Positions 34,401 to 44,355 of a stretch of DNA of 64,000 nt are shown here, in pieces. Source of the stretch: Copromyces sp. CBS 386.78 (taxonomy: Eukaryota; Ascomycota; Sordariomycetes; Sordariales; Sordariaceae); NCBI GenBank assembly GCA_030685235.1, contig MU839108.1, forward strand, positions 248,001 through 312,000, read 5' to 3'. Every line of letters starts with the position of its first letter. Within the stretch, counting starts at the first letter, position 1. Under the pieces are notes generated by a model that was not told where the DNA came from, did not search any database, and was given only the letters and a program-made list of their open reading frames with translations. The position numbers and the translations under genes are program-made.

Positions 34401-35665
34401 AGTGGAGTTTCCGAGACGAAAATGCTCCCGGGACCACAACGGGACTCCCCGTTAACGGAGCACCCGATGTCGTAGCATGAGTATGTCTCCCTCAAATACG
34501 AGGTTGTATGTAGTAGTCACACAGGAGTTCAAGGTTTGTGATTGTGTGTTTTAATTGTCATCGTGATGTGGGCGCCCGTGGTCACAAAGCTGGATGGAGC
34601 TTTGGACCACAACGTTATTGTGCCATGACGGAGCGATGGGACCCGGCCCCGAAGATGGGCAAGGTAGGTAGGTAGGTGGCGGTTAGCTCTCACTGACTTT
34701 TAGGGAAAATATTTTCGGCTTTTAACTTTGAGGTCGTCTTTCATTTGGTAACTTCAATCTTTATGATTACCATCTGAAGATTTTCGTGTCACCTTGTCAT
34801 GAGTGATGACACCTCTTTTCGTCTCCACAAGCCCTTACGTATGGTCGAAGAATGCTGCCGAAATCTTGGAGAATGTGTTCAGTGACAGCAGCAGCAGGTT
34901 GTCGACCACTACAAACGAAGCAACGGAATCGGCGGTTCACAGAGAGTGAGAAGACTCGGGACTCTTGGGAGACACGGTGACGGCATCCAACCAGGTGAAT
35001 AACCAACAAGGCTGTTGAAGGAAGATGAGTAACAGGCCGGGAGCTCGAAAAGATTGACAAGGTGGGATGTTGATCGTCTGATGTGCTCCAAATCCGCCAA
35101 CGATAAATCACTTGGGGAGTTGATGGCGGACTCGAAAATATCTGGCCTGTTGGTGTACGAGTGAGCCGAGAAGATGAAGATGAGGATGAAGGATGTGAAA
35201 CTGCGTTATGAAACTGACTGGTATACCATGAGAGGAACGACCATTATCGCTTCCCCTCTCGTTCTCTATAATCGGCATGCAATGATCATCAGAATGCGCA
35301 CCAACGTCCGAGTCCGCTGTAGAAAGAAAAGCCAACCTTGATGGGAAAAAAAAAATAGCCCCAACCCAACCAAAAGAATCACTCTTGAAAGCTACCGACA
35401 GTAACCGATTCCTGAAGCCATCCGTCCGCCCCCATGACCAACCACCATGACGTAGAGAGAATCAGAAGAAAAAGGAGACAACAGAAAATTCGGGTATGAT
35501 ACCACGAATCAATGCCGGGTTTGGAGGAAGATGTAACAGAAAAAGTGATTAACAGCCCGTTTCCAGTTGCTTGCGCACACAATTCCTTACTCCATACCTA
35601 CAAAACCCGTTCCTCCTTTTCCATATTCATTCAAACCCAAGTTTCAACCTTTTAACCCTCAACCT
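31402..35665. other. About 4.3 kb without a supported gene, upstream of the ABC transporter
   Basis: Contains the ABC transporter promoter and the 3' flank of the CK2 beta gene. A 15-nt A-run lies at about 32994-33008. A GC-rich stretch at 34190-34470 carries CGG/CCG palindromes. The open frames at 33151-33639 and 34041-34349 have no family motifs and non-genic composition, so I do not call them. Confidence 0.5.
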
Positions 35666-36734
35666 TCAAAGCTCCGACTCACCCCCATTCTGTTCGACCG
35701 CCATCGGACTCCCGTTCTGCTTTTGCCTCCTAGGGGGACCCCGCCGCCTCGACGTTGTCCTGCTGCTCACACCCATGCTCTCATCCTCGTCATCTGACCC
35801 TTGTTGTTCCGCATAATGACGAGCCTCGTCCAGCACACTCAAGTCGTCAGGCTTGCTGCGCAACCATTGCATGCGCGGCCCAGAGCGCGCAACCTCCGAC
35901 ACCTTGAAACCGTAGATCTTGGGCTGGTAGATCTTGCCCCGGCCCAGCCCCGGCGCTATGTTGCGCGCGTACATGCCGTTGATGACGGTGGTATCATCAG
36001 AGCCGGATCGTGTGAGGTTACTGACGCTCTCGGCGCCCGTCTTGGTCAGGTCGTATTCGGGGAAGGTCATGAGGAAGAGCGCGCCAAAGGTGCGGCCGAA
36101 GAAGGCGCCGTCCACCGTCTGGAAGCGGCTGTTTGGTGGCACGTATACGTCCAGGCACGACGGGCAGAACAGCTTGACCGTATCTTCGCCGGGCGTGTCC
36201 GAGAGGCCGACGGGCAGCGTCCGGGTCTGGTTGCAGTTTGTGCGCGGGCAGATGCCGAAGTGGCCGAGCTCGTATTTTTCCGACATTTGCTGGATGCCGG
36301 CCCGCGAGCAAATGAAACGCTGGTGGATCAGGCCGTACAGCATCTCGGCCGAGGATTCGATCACAGAGAGGTCGCTCGCGATGCGGCTGTGGTGTCTCCT
36401 TTCGCCGTGGGGCTTGTTGATACCGTCGCCGCCGGACATGTCTTCCTCGTCCTCCTCATCCTCCTCCTCCTCGTCATCGTCGTCCTCGGGCTCGACATCA
36501 AGGATCATCTAGTCAGGTTGAAACCGCAATGGTTAGCTACCGAAGTCAGGCAAAAGGGTTCCAGAACAGGCATACCTCGAGGGCCTCCTTGTACATGGCG
36601 ACCTGGGTCTGTAGGCCGGTGAGGTTGAAGTCATCTTCGATGAATTCCTCCGACACTTCGGCAAAGTACTCGTGTCCCAGGAGGGAGCAGAAGGATGCGA
36701 TCCAAGACTCTGGCACGCCCGACGAGCTCGACAT
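35666..36734 (-). CDS. ckb-1: Casein kinase II regulatory (beta) subunit
   Basis: Exons 36576-36734 and 35666-36508 encode 333 residues. The 67-nt intron starts GTATGC and ends GACTAG. The N-terminus MSSSSGVPESWIASFCSLLGHEYF is the CK2-beta signature, continuing FNLTGLQ. After the intron comes an acidic Asp/Glu run (about residues 57-78). The zinc finger is CPRTNC and CPSC, separated by about 20 residues as in CK2 beta, followed by DGAFFGRTF and the core IYGFKVSEVARSGPRMQWLR. The C-terminal tail (Ser/Arg/Gln-rich) is longer than in animals, as usual in filamentous fungi. CK2 beta assembles as a dimer with two catalytic alpha subunits and sets substrate choice. In Neurospora CK2 phosphorylates the clock protein FRQ and ckb-1 affects circadian rhythm. 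Confidence 0.95.
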
Positions 36735-37538
36735 GGTGGAATTGGGATATGGAAGCGGCCGCAAAACGATTCGAGTATTTGGCGACGGAGTGTGCGTTCA
36801 ATGAGGCTGCTGGTACCTCTATCGGCCGTTATCTGGTGAGTGGGATTCGAAGGCGCGAGACGATTTTGGTGAAGCTCGTGTCCGTTGGGGCCGACGCTCT
36901 CTGCGATGCTAAATGGGGGGGGGGGGGGGGTTTTCAATTCTTTATTGCGTAAACATGACCGAGCGCATAGGATGGCGCAAACAGATGGACAAAAGGACAG
37001 ACAGGTCTGCTAGGCGCTTTCAATGATTGTCTTGGTATTGCAGCGAAGGAAGTGGTTGGTGGTTCTGTGCTGCCTGTGAGTTTGCGCTAACGGAGGCTGT
37101 CGACTCGATGGCTGTGTCGGGTTTCCTGTCATCCACATCCACTTGCCTTTTGGGTTGCTCGAGTTGAAGCCCGCCCTCATTTCGTGCTGTTACAGCCCAC
37201 TGGTGGGCGCCTGGTCTGTGCTGCCTCTCGTCTTTTCAGTCTGGGCCCTTCCCAATCCTCCTCTTTCAACCCTTGCCGCAGGGAGCGGCCCCGCGCCAAG
37301 CCCCTTGGTGGGATGCCTGGTTTTTCCGCCTCTTCTCACATAACCCCCGCCTGCCGAGCCCTGCCACATGCGCGTGCAGAGGCACCCGGCCGCGTCTCAA
37401 CGGTTTATCTTATCGGTGGATTGGGTCCCGTCCACTTGGTGATGTTCGATAAAAGGTACGTACCTCTCTGTCTGTCTCGTGGTTCGATGCTGGTTTGTTT
37501 TCCGTCATCGATGTTTTTCTTCTTTGTTTGTACTTATT
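36735..37538. promoter_or_regulatory. Divergent promoter region with a 16-G run
   Basis: This 800-bp gap separates the CK2-beta gene (-) and the JmjC-like gene (+). It holds an uninterrupted run of 16 G at 36915-36930, a GGTACC site at about 36812 and AGGTACGTACCT near 37454-37465. Confidence 0.55.
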
Positions 37539-38765
37539 ATGTTATGTGGAGCAAAGCCACTTTTCAATTCCAGGCCAACACGGCTGTTTGCATTGACGAG
37601 GCACCTTCGGCAACCGCCCTTCATCTTTACCACCCATCACCATGCCAGGAGCCTCAAAACAGTCGCACATGCGATTGCGTCGATCAACATAGAAGATTTC
37701 AGAAGGGATGCATTCCAAGCTCAAAAACCTCTTCTCATACACTCGACGTTCAACGCTACTAACCAACACAAAAATGATGCCACTGCCGAAACCAGCACTT
37801 CTCCTTCACCAACTCTACTACCCGCCCTAACCAAATGGTTCACCACCTCTTCGACCTCGGGAAAGGCCTCATTAACTCCTTACCTGGACAACTTCCGCTC
37901 CACCATTCTACCCTATGAAATCTCCAACCCAAACTCTGCCCAAGTCTCGAATTTCATATCCTGGCTAGAGTCACCGTCATCCACCAACGCCTCGTCCTCC
38001 CTTCCAGCAGCATTTAGCAACTCAAACCTCGACTCTGACTCCAACTCCGACTCGCATAAATCCCGTCTCACCCTAGCCCATCTCCTAAAAACCTACATCT
38101 CCCACCCCTCCTCCTCTTCTCCCTCTTACTCAGAGTCTGAATTCCTAATCCTCGACCTCCCCCTCCACCTCCTCCTTCTCGCCCACCAGTTCAACAACAC
38201 CACCCTTTCCTCCTCCCAAACCCCCAACCCCCGCAAACCCCTAACAAACCTCTACATAGCCCAAGCCCCCCTCTCCCACCTCCCCCCAGCCCTTCAATCC
38301 GACCTCCCGACCCCCTCCCTTGTCCTCCACGCCGGGAAAGGGGACGTCTACTCCTCCAGCATCTGGCTCGGCTTACAACCGACCTACACGCCCTGGCATA
38401 GGGACCCCAACCCGAACTTATTTTGCCAGTTGTGCGGGACGAAAACCCTTCGACTGATGCCGCCCAAGAGGGGAGAGGCGCTGTTTCGGGGGGTCATGGC
38501 TTCCTTGATGGCGGCTGGTAATCCGAAGATGAGAGGGGAGGAGATGATGAAGGGGGAGCAGAGGAGGGTTTTGGAGGGGGCTGTTTGGGGTGGGGTGGGT
38601 CCTGGTCCTGACGGCGAGGGGCAGGATGTTGATGAGATGATGTACGAGGTGACGGTGCAGGCGGGGGATATGTTGTTTATGCCGCTGGGGTGGTGGCATA
38701 GTGTTAAGAGCGTGGGCGGCGAGGATGGGGGGATTAATGGGAGTGTGAATTGGTGGTTTCGGTAG
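37539..38765 (+). CDS. JmjC/cupin-8-domain Fe(II)/2-oxoglutarate oxygenase-like protein
   Basis: A single exon encodes about 408 residues from the ATG at 37539; the frame is open further upstream but with no ATG. The first 50 residues are rich in Arg, His and Ser with no acidic residue, so a mitochondrial presequence is possible. The catalytic part is C-terminal. WHRDPNPNLFCQLCGTKTLR supplies the HxD metal ligands, and GDMLFMPLGWWHSVKS supplies the distal His, followed by SVNWWFR at the very end. This arrangement is typical of small cupin-8/JmjC hydroxylases (FIH, JMJD5 and TYW5-like) acting on proteins or tRNA. Residues 80-230 are low-complexity and Ser-rich and contain ISWLESP and LTLAHLLKTYIS blocks. 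The substrate is unknown. Confidence 0.82.
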   Translation: MLCGAKPLFNSRPTRLFALTRHLRQPPFIFTTHHHARSLKTVAHAIASINIEDFRRDAFQAQKPLLIHSTFNATNQHKNDATAETSTSPSPTLLPALTKWFTTSSTSGKASLTPYLDNFRSTILPYEISNPNSAQVSNFISWLESPSSTNASSSLPAAFSNSNLDSDSNSDSHKSRLTLAHLLKTYISHPSSSSPSYSESEFLILDLPLHLLLLAHQFNNTTLSSSQTPNPRKPLTNLYIAQAPLSHLPPALQSDLPTPSLVLHAGKGDVYSSSIWLGLQPTYTPWHRDPNPNLFCQLCGTKTLRLMPPKRGEALFRGVMASLMAAGNPKMRGEEMMKGEQRRVLEGAVWGGVGPGPDGEGQDVDEMMYEVTVQAGDMLFMPLGWWHSVKSVGGEDGGINGSVNWWFR

Positions 38766-39539
38766 ATGGGAACCATCAACGGATCGAGTCCAATACCACC
38801 TCTACCATGTGGGTGGAAACTAAAGGAACCATGACACACAATCGCCAAAAAAGAACAGTGGAATATCTGCTCCCGACCGACCACATGGCTTACAGGACAT
38901 ACTTTATCGATGGGCAACAACACACTCGGGAAAACAGAACGGACAGGTCAATTCGGGAGGCTCTAGATGATACCTGTGTTCATCGTGTACTGCGCTCTGG
39001 AACAAGCAGTTACTCTATGGCGAATTGGAGTGAGACAACAATGCAGTTGAGTTGACTTCATGCATAATCTCTATTCACGTATCGTGACATATGTCTGAAC
39101 GGGACTAATCGGCTTATTGACAAAGATCTTTAGGCTCACTGTTAGTCGGCCATGTCCCAAGTATGACGGCGACGTCTCATACGGCCGGTTATCGAAGAAC
39201 AAAGTACTATAAAATCCGGAGGGCATCAGCAAGCGTCATGTACAAGGCACATGCATATGTTGTATTGGATCATCCTTCTTGCTCAAACAATGCTTTCACC
39301 GTCATTATGCGTCAGGACACTAATGCCGTCAACAACTTTGCATGTTGAGAAGTGCGTTCATTACTTATTTAAAGACTAAAGAAACGCCACCAATAAAATC
39401 CCAACCCCAAAACAGTCATAAAAGCGTCATGAAAAGAACCTCAAGCCACCGAAAGCCAACACCTTGCTGGCTAAGCTAACCATGCGACGAGCGAGTCATC
39501 AACCAGCAATTTTCCTCCCTTCCGCCTCGGGCCATCTCT
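38766..39539. other. Convergent 3' flanks, no gene supported
   Basis: About 770 bp between the JmjC-like gene (+) and the Vip1-like gene (-). No coding frame is convincing. Confidence 0.5.
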
Positions 39540-40459
39540 TTACTGGGGAATCTTCTCGGCAGTTCCAGGGTACGCTCCCTGAGCAATCGGTTGCTGGTTA
39601 GACTCGGTCGCAACAGCATCAGAAGGGGCACCGCCGGGCACCTGGTCGTTGGGCTTGCCCTCCTGGCCGGGCGCCTTCTCGGCACCGAAGACCTTGTCCA
39701 GACCAGCAGCCTTGTATGAGCTGCCGCCGGCCTCCTCCTTCTTCAGCTCAGCGAGGCGCTTGGCTTCGTTGTGGATGTCCTGCACCTGCTTGGCGCTGGT
39801 CGTGTAGAAGTCGACAATCTTCTTGGCACCGGGAGCCTCCAGGGCCTTCTCAAAGTACGATGAGAGACCGCTGAACAGGGAGTTAGCCCGCGCAGTGATG
39901 CCGTAGCTCTGGTCGGCCGTCTTGGCCCGGTCGGTCGCGTGGTACTTCTGGTCGAGGCTCTGGATCGTCGACAGGAAGCGCTGAGAAACGCCGTGCTTCT
40001 CGTCGAGGGCGATGGCCTTCTTCAGGCCGCTGTCGGCAACGAGGTAGCCGTTGGCCAAGTACTCGGCAAGGACGCGCGAGCGGGGCTTCTCCTCCTGTGT
40101 GATCTCATCGGTGTCGCGGTCGGTGTCGGACTTGGGGTGGACGTCATCTCCAGAATCGGCGTGCTCTCCGGAAGCAGAGGTGACGGAGAGCTCGTGCTCG
40201 CCGAGCTTGGTGTGATCGAGGAGAAGAGCAGTGCGGGCGGCCGTCTCCTTCTCGAAGGTCACCGAGGCGGACTTGGTCTCGCCTTCGGTGGTGACATCGA
40301 GGGAGCTGATCTTGCCGCTGATTCGGGTTCATTGTTAGCTTGTTATCCTTTTGTCATCCATCTGTCTGGAGCATGAGAAGCTTACCAGAAGCTGAAGAAA
40401 GCACGGATGTCCTTATCCTCGGTCTGGGCACCGATGTTCTTGACGTAGACTGTAGACAT
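39540..40459 (-). CDS. vip1: RRM-domain protein of the Vip1 type
   Basis: Exons 40386-40459 and 39540-40317 encode 283 residues. The 68-nt intron starts GTAAGC and ends AATCAG. The join restores the RRM: STVYVKNIGAQTEDKDIRAF, then FSFC|GKISSLDV and a later SASVTFEKETAARTALLL. RNP-like motifs are VYVKNI and ASVTFE. After an acidic, Asp/Thr-rich linker (about residues 95-120) comes a conserved helical half containing LAEYLANGYLVADSGLKKAIALDEKHG and YGITARANSLFSGLSSYFEKAL. This is the architecture of the S. pombe Vip1-like proteins. The last 50 residues are Gly/Pro/Gln-rich. RNA binding is expected; the targets are unknown. A (CA)12 tract lies in the leader about 20 nt before the ATG. Confidence 0.88.
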
Positions 40460-40480
40460 GATTGCTGTTGTTGAGATGGG

Positions 40481-40504
40481 GTGTGTGTGTGTGTGTGTGT
40501 GTGT
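40481..40504. repeat. GT/CA dinucleotide microsatellite in the vip1-like leader
   Basis: Twelve perfect GT units on the plus strand, so CA repeats in the likely 5' leader of the RRM gene transcribed on the minus strand. Confidence 0.9.
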
Positions 40505-41524
40505 GGTTTGGTAGGTATCGAGAACTGTTATGGTCAAGGTGTTTGCTGTTGTTTGTTTGTTTGGCAATGGGGAAAGATTATAAGCGAGGCCAAGAACAGA
40601 AGCAGTGTTGGGAAGAGATCGATGTGGACTTGGTCTTTATGTATAAAGGGTTCGTCAGATGATGGACAACACTTGCCCAATGTGTAAAAAGTACAGGGCA
40701 GTGGACTTGACTGGTTCACATTGGGGACTGTCACAGGCTGGAGCGAGGGTAGGTACCTGTGCAGAAAGTGGGAGAAGCCATGGGCGGAAGGAGGGGTACA
40801 CGACGACCAGGCATGTCGTCATCGCATGATCGAGGGGCCATCCGGGGTGGCTGTGCGAACAGAGCAAAACACCATGAAAGTCGCTTGTAGCGGGCCAGAG
40901 CGGGCCAGAAGGTGCCAAGCTTGAATGCCAAGACACGTCAGGAAGTTCAATAGTAGGGGCAAAGGGGTCCATCTCCCAGCTGGAGATTATAGGAAGTGAC
41001 GACGGCGTTTGTTGAGTAGGTTGCCTCCGTCTCACCGTTGGGAGAAATTGCACATCGCAATGTCATGGCATGTGAGAGTGGGCTCTCGAAGTGTGTAGGT
41101 GGGTGTTTCGTAAGAGTTGAGACAGTGGTTTCTGTGCTTGGGCGAAGTGGATGCTAATGTCCATGACACAGCGCCTTAATTAAACCAATGATCCCTACCT
41201 CGTCCCAATGTCACTTGGAGATAACGTCACTGGCAGGACCCAGGTGCCAAAACGTCAGGAGATTGTACCGACATCAACAATGAGCACGGACAATGGGAGA
41301 TTGCACTAAGGTTTGTGATGGGATCAGGTGCATAGAGCAAGTCATTTGTTGTCAGATAATATGTGCTCAATTGTTTTTGTGTTGTGCAAATCGACCAATT
41401 GACCAAGGTCCAACATGGCTGCTGCATCGCTTCTAGCGGCAGCATCGGGTTCCCGGTCCCAAGAAAAGATTCCCAACGCCAGATTCATGAATCATTGTAT
41501 CCCTTTAAGCTCCCCATGTGCTCT
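40505..41524. other. Intergenic region, no gene supported
   Basis: About 1 kb upstream of the RRM gene and downstream of the 75-aa gene. AGGTACCTG occurs at about 40750-40759. No coding frame is convincing. Confidence 0.5.
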
Positions 41525-41817
41525 TTACTTGGACTCCTCAGGCTTGCTCGTCTTGGCGAACTTCCTCTCGACCTCGTCGTCTAGGGGACCCTTGGGGTTG
41601 GATGTGAGGTTCTGGAATCCATGTTAGTTACAGCTGAGAGAGATGTGCAACAATCGCCAGAGGCTCGGGGTCGTACCTCGAGACCAGACTTGTTAGTCTG
41701 ATCCTTGTTGGAAGCATCGTCGACTCCAGTACCGGAGCCAGCAACAGCGCTCTGCTGCTTGCCGGTCTGGCGCTCGGGAGGGGGGGACTGGCCGCGCTCA
41801 GGTCCTTCGGAAGGCAT
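41525..41817 (-). CDS. 75-residue hydrophilic, probably disordered protein
   Basis: Exons 41677-41817 and 41525-41611 encode 75 residues. The 65-nt intron starts GTACGA and ends TTCCAG, with CTAAC 17 nt before the acceptor. The protein begins MPSEGPERGQSPPPERQTGK and ends TSKPEESK. It is rich in Ser, Pro, Gly, Lys and Glu with no hydrophobic core. NLTSNPKGPLDDEVERKF right after the splice site looks like the conserved part. A second intron is likely in the 5' leader (41865-41929, GTGAGT to AATAG with CTAAC). Two well-formed introns around such a short frame support a real, expressed gene. I do not recognise the family beyond resemblance to short conserved fungal proteins of unknown function. 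Confidence 0.72.
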
Positions 41818-41864
41818 GGTGGATGATTTGTTGGGGGTTGTGTTATGAAGGTTGTGTTTACACG

Positions 41865-41929
41865 CTATTGTCAAACGGTTAGTTACGCCTTACCGGGAAC
41901 TGGCTCAATCAAACCACAAGTAGACTCAC
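41865..41929 (-). other. Predicted 5'-leader intron of the 75-residue protein gene
   Basis: On the minus strand it begins GTGAGTCT and ends TGACAATAG, with the branch-like CTAAC 16 nt before the end. It is 65 nt long, the same size as the coding intron of this gene. Confidence 0.6.
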
Positions 41930-42958
41930 GTATTGTGTTGATGTTGGTCGTGTGATGGAGAATTCACAAGTTGTGTTGATTGCAGTTAGAGACTTCACGG
42001 GTTCCTGAGGAAGGGAAAGAAGGCGATTTATATGCCTGTTACCTCTACCTTCTGCGTCCATTCATGACATCAGCAGCCGGTACCTTTCCCGGTACCTCGC
42101 ATATCGAGATGCCGTTGTGTCCATCCTGCTGTGGTTTTGCGGCAGGTCCGTCCCATGTCATTGATAATCAACATGTTCGTTCCGTCATGGTCGGCACTGG
42201 CGAGCCATTACATCATTGCTTCCATGACGGCCCAGGGTGGGTCCGGGCAGCAGAGTGCCGGGCCCGGTCTGGCGGCCGGCAAAAAGGCGGGGAAGCTCAC
42301 CGTTCGTCGCATCTTCGGCAGGCATGGGCCGCTGTTTCATAGAGGTGGCTGCCCCACCAATGATTTCTACCAGGTGGTGTGCGGGAAGCTCACCGGCTCC
42401 GGCGATCCACTGAACAACCGTCCACTGCAACAACACGGTCACGGTCACGATCACAGCTACACGTTCGCTTCATCAAGACAAAACAAACTACGCGAGCGGT
42501 AGTCCGATACACCAATCCACAGATACCAAGCTTGTGTCTTTGCCATTTTTTATTTTTTTGGAATTTGACCCGTGCGTATCTTGTTTCATGCCCCTTTTAT
42601 CTGGTTGACGCTGGAGCCCAGGCCGTCGCAAGTCGCAACTCCCAATCTCGCAACGTCAAACACTGTCAAATCCGAAATCAAACAAATTTGCATCTCTGAT
42701 TGAGGCGGTAAACATTTTAACTCTGCCTATACCCTTCATTTGGTTTTTGCGGTCTGGCCGGAAAGAAGCGTGCTAGCGGTCGAGAATATAAGACTTTGGG
42801 GGTCCGACTTACACGGAAGTTCCGGTTACCCTTTGATACCCATCCCATTGCGTTCACTTCAGTTGTTGGCTGATATCCGCCATTCCATCTGTTCAAATCC
42901 AGGCCCTGTGTTGTGCTCTTTTATTAAGCACGCCTCCTCGATACGGCAAAGCAGCATC
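41930..42958. promoter_or_regulatory. Divergent intergenic region
   Basis: About 1 kb containing promoters for the 75-residue protein gene (-) and the coiled-coil gene (+). Two GGTACC sites lie 12 nt apart at about 42079 and 42091. No gene is supported. Confidence 0.5.
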
Positions 42959-44355
42959 ATGTCCTCGCAACCAGCTCCTCAAACGACAGCCTCGCACACG
43001 GCTTCGCAAAGTCAAACAGCCTCTGAAGCAGCTTCACAGCAGATGCTTCCCCCTCCAGTACCCAACTCGCCCGCACTGAACATTCTTCCTTCGAACCAGC
43101 CTGCCGTCAACAATGCTGTATCCTCGTCTCCGTGGCCTTCTCCTCACTATCTACCCGCCAGCATCGCCATGAAAGACAACGCAGGCGTCGATCCTGGTCT
43201 AGGCCCAACACGACATCCTCGTCCTCTTACCGCCGCCGATCTGCATTTGCAACTGGAGAAGGAACAAGAGGCAGTGGTATGTTTGATTCCCCTCCAATAT
43301 GTCCGATACTCAGTACCTAGCTAACGATACTTGCGCTGGTCCAGGTTAACCGCCTCAGCCGTGAACTCAGCATGCTCCGCGCTGCGCAGAACGCATCGGT
43401 TGTCTCGAATGCATCCATGATCTCGAATGCGTCCTCGGCTTCCGCTAGCGCTTCAGGTGCTGAATCTGTACCCATTGGCGACGCGTATATTGGATCCGGT
43501 GCTCCAGGACTATCCCATCATCGTGTTAGCATGCACCATCGTACATCTTCTAGCGCCAGCACGCGCAGCCTCACAGCCAACGCCGGCTCTATTTCGACAT
43601 CACTCGCTGGTATCTCGTCGCCTGTCCCCGTCCGTCCAACCCAACCTCTCCCCATAGGCGGTATCAGCTTGAGCAGGCAAAATAGTGCTGCTTCCAGACG
43701 GAGTCAGGCAGGCTCGCCATCGTCCGCTCACTTCGTGGGCAGCTACTCGGGCGCTCTTCCAACGCACAGTTTCACACCCTCATCGAACCCTAGCGATCCC
43801 TCGACGGTCAACTATTTTGCCCATCGCATGTCCGGCGCATATCATTCAATGGCTCCAACCCCCGGATCGGCCCCAATCAGTGAGCAATCTCCGGCTATCT
43901 TGCCAGGAACCCCTCGCTTTGAGGAGACGGCCTTCTATCGTGGCGAACTTGAGAATGTGAAGAGAGAGAATGAAGCGCTGAAACGGCGAGTCCGGGAATT
44001 GGAACGCATGGTCCGCGAGCGACGGGCTAGCGATGCCAGCCGCGCAAGCCAAGGCGGTGCAGGGCCACTGGCCCCGCGGACCCGGAGCGACAGTACTAGC
44101 ACCACTGCCAGCGTTAGTGTTACTGCTAGCACTGCTGCCACCGGCGGTGTCAGTATCGCTGCGCCGAGGGATGCTGATCCTACGACAAGAGCGGAGCGAC
44201 CGAGGGTGGTCAGTACAATCAGCAGCATGGCGGTTGGTGTACCGGAGGACGAGGTGAGGGTTGGCGAGAGTGCCGCTAGCTCAGGCCTTAGAGAGCATGA
44301 TAGAGGAAGAAAGCAGGATAAGGGGCCGGAGGCGGAGGGACAGACACAGGCTTAG
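42959..44355 (+). CDS. Ser/Ala-rich protein with C-terminal coiled coil
   Basis: Exons 42959-43276 and 43345-44355 encode 442 residues. The 68-nt intron starts GTATGT and ends TCCAG. The start is the ATG of ATCATGTCCTCG. Residues 1-70 are Gln/Ser/Thr/Ala-rich and disordered. A helix crosses the splice site (LTAADLHLQLEKEQEAV|VNRLSRELSMLRAAQ). A long Ser-rich region follows, including NASMISNASSASASASG. Near 300-340 the FRGELENVKRENEALKRRVRELE heptads form a clear short coiled coil. The basic RERRAS after it is not a bZIP DNA-binding region because it lies downstream of the zipper-like helix. The tail is charged (EHDRGRKQDKGPEAEG). I do not recognise a named family. A scaffold or dimerising role is a guess. 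Confidence 0.75.

Noticed and set aside
42959..44355. bZIP transcription factor
   Set aside because: The leucine-containing coiled coil lacks the basic region with the Asn/Arg pattern directly upstream; the only basic stretch is downstream.
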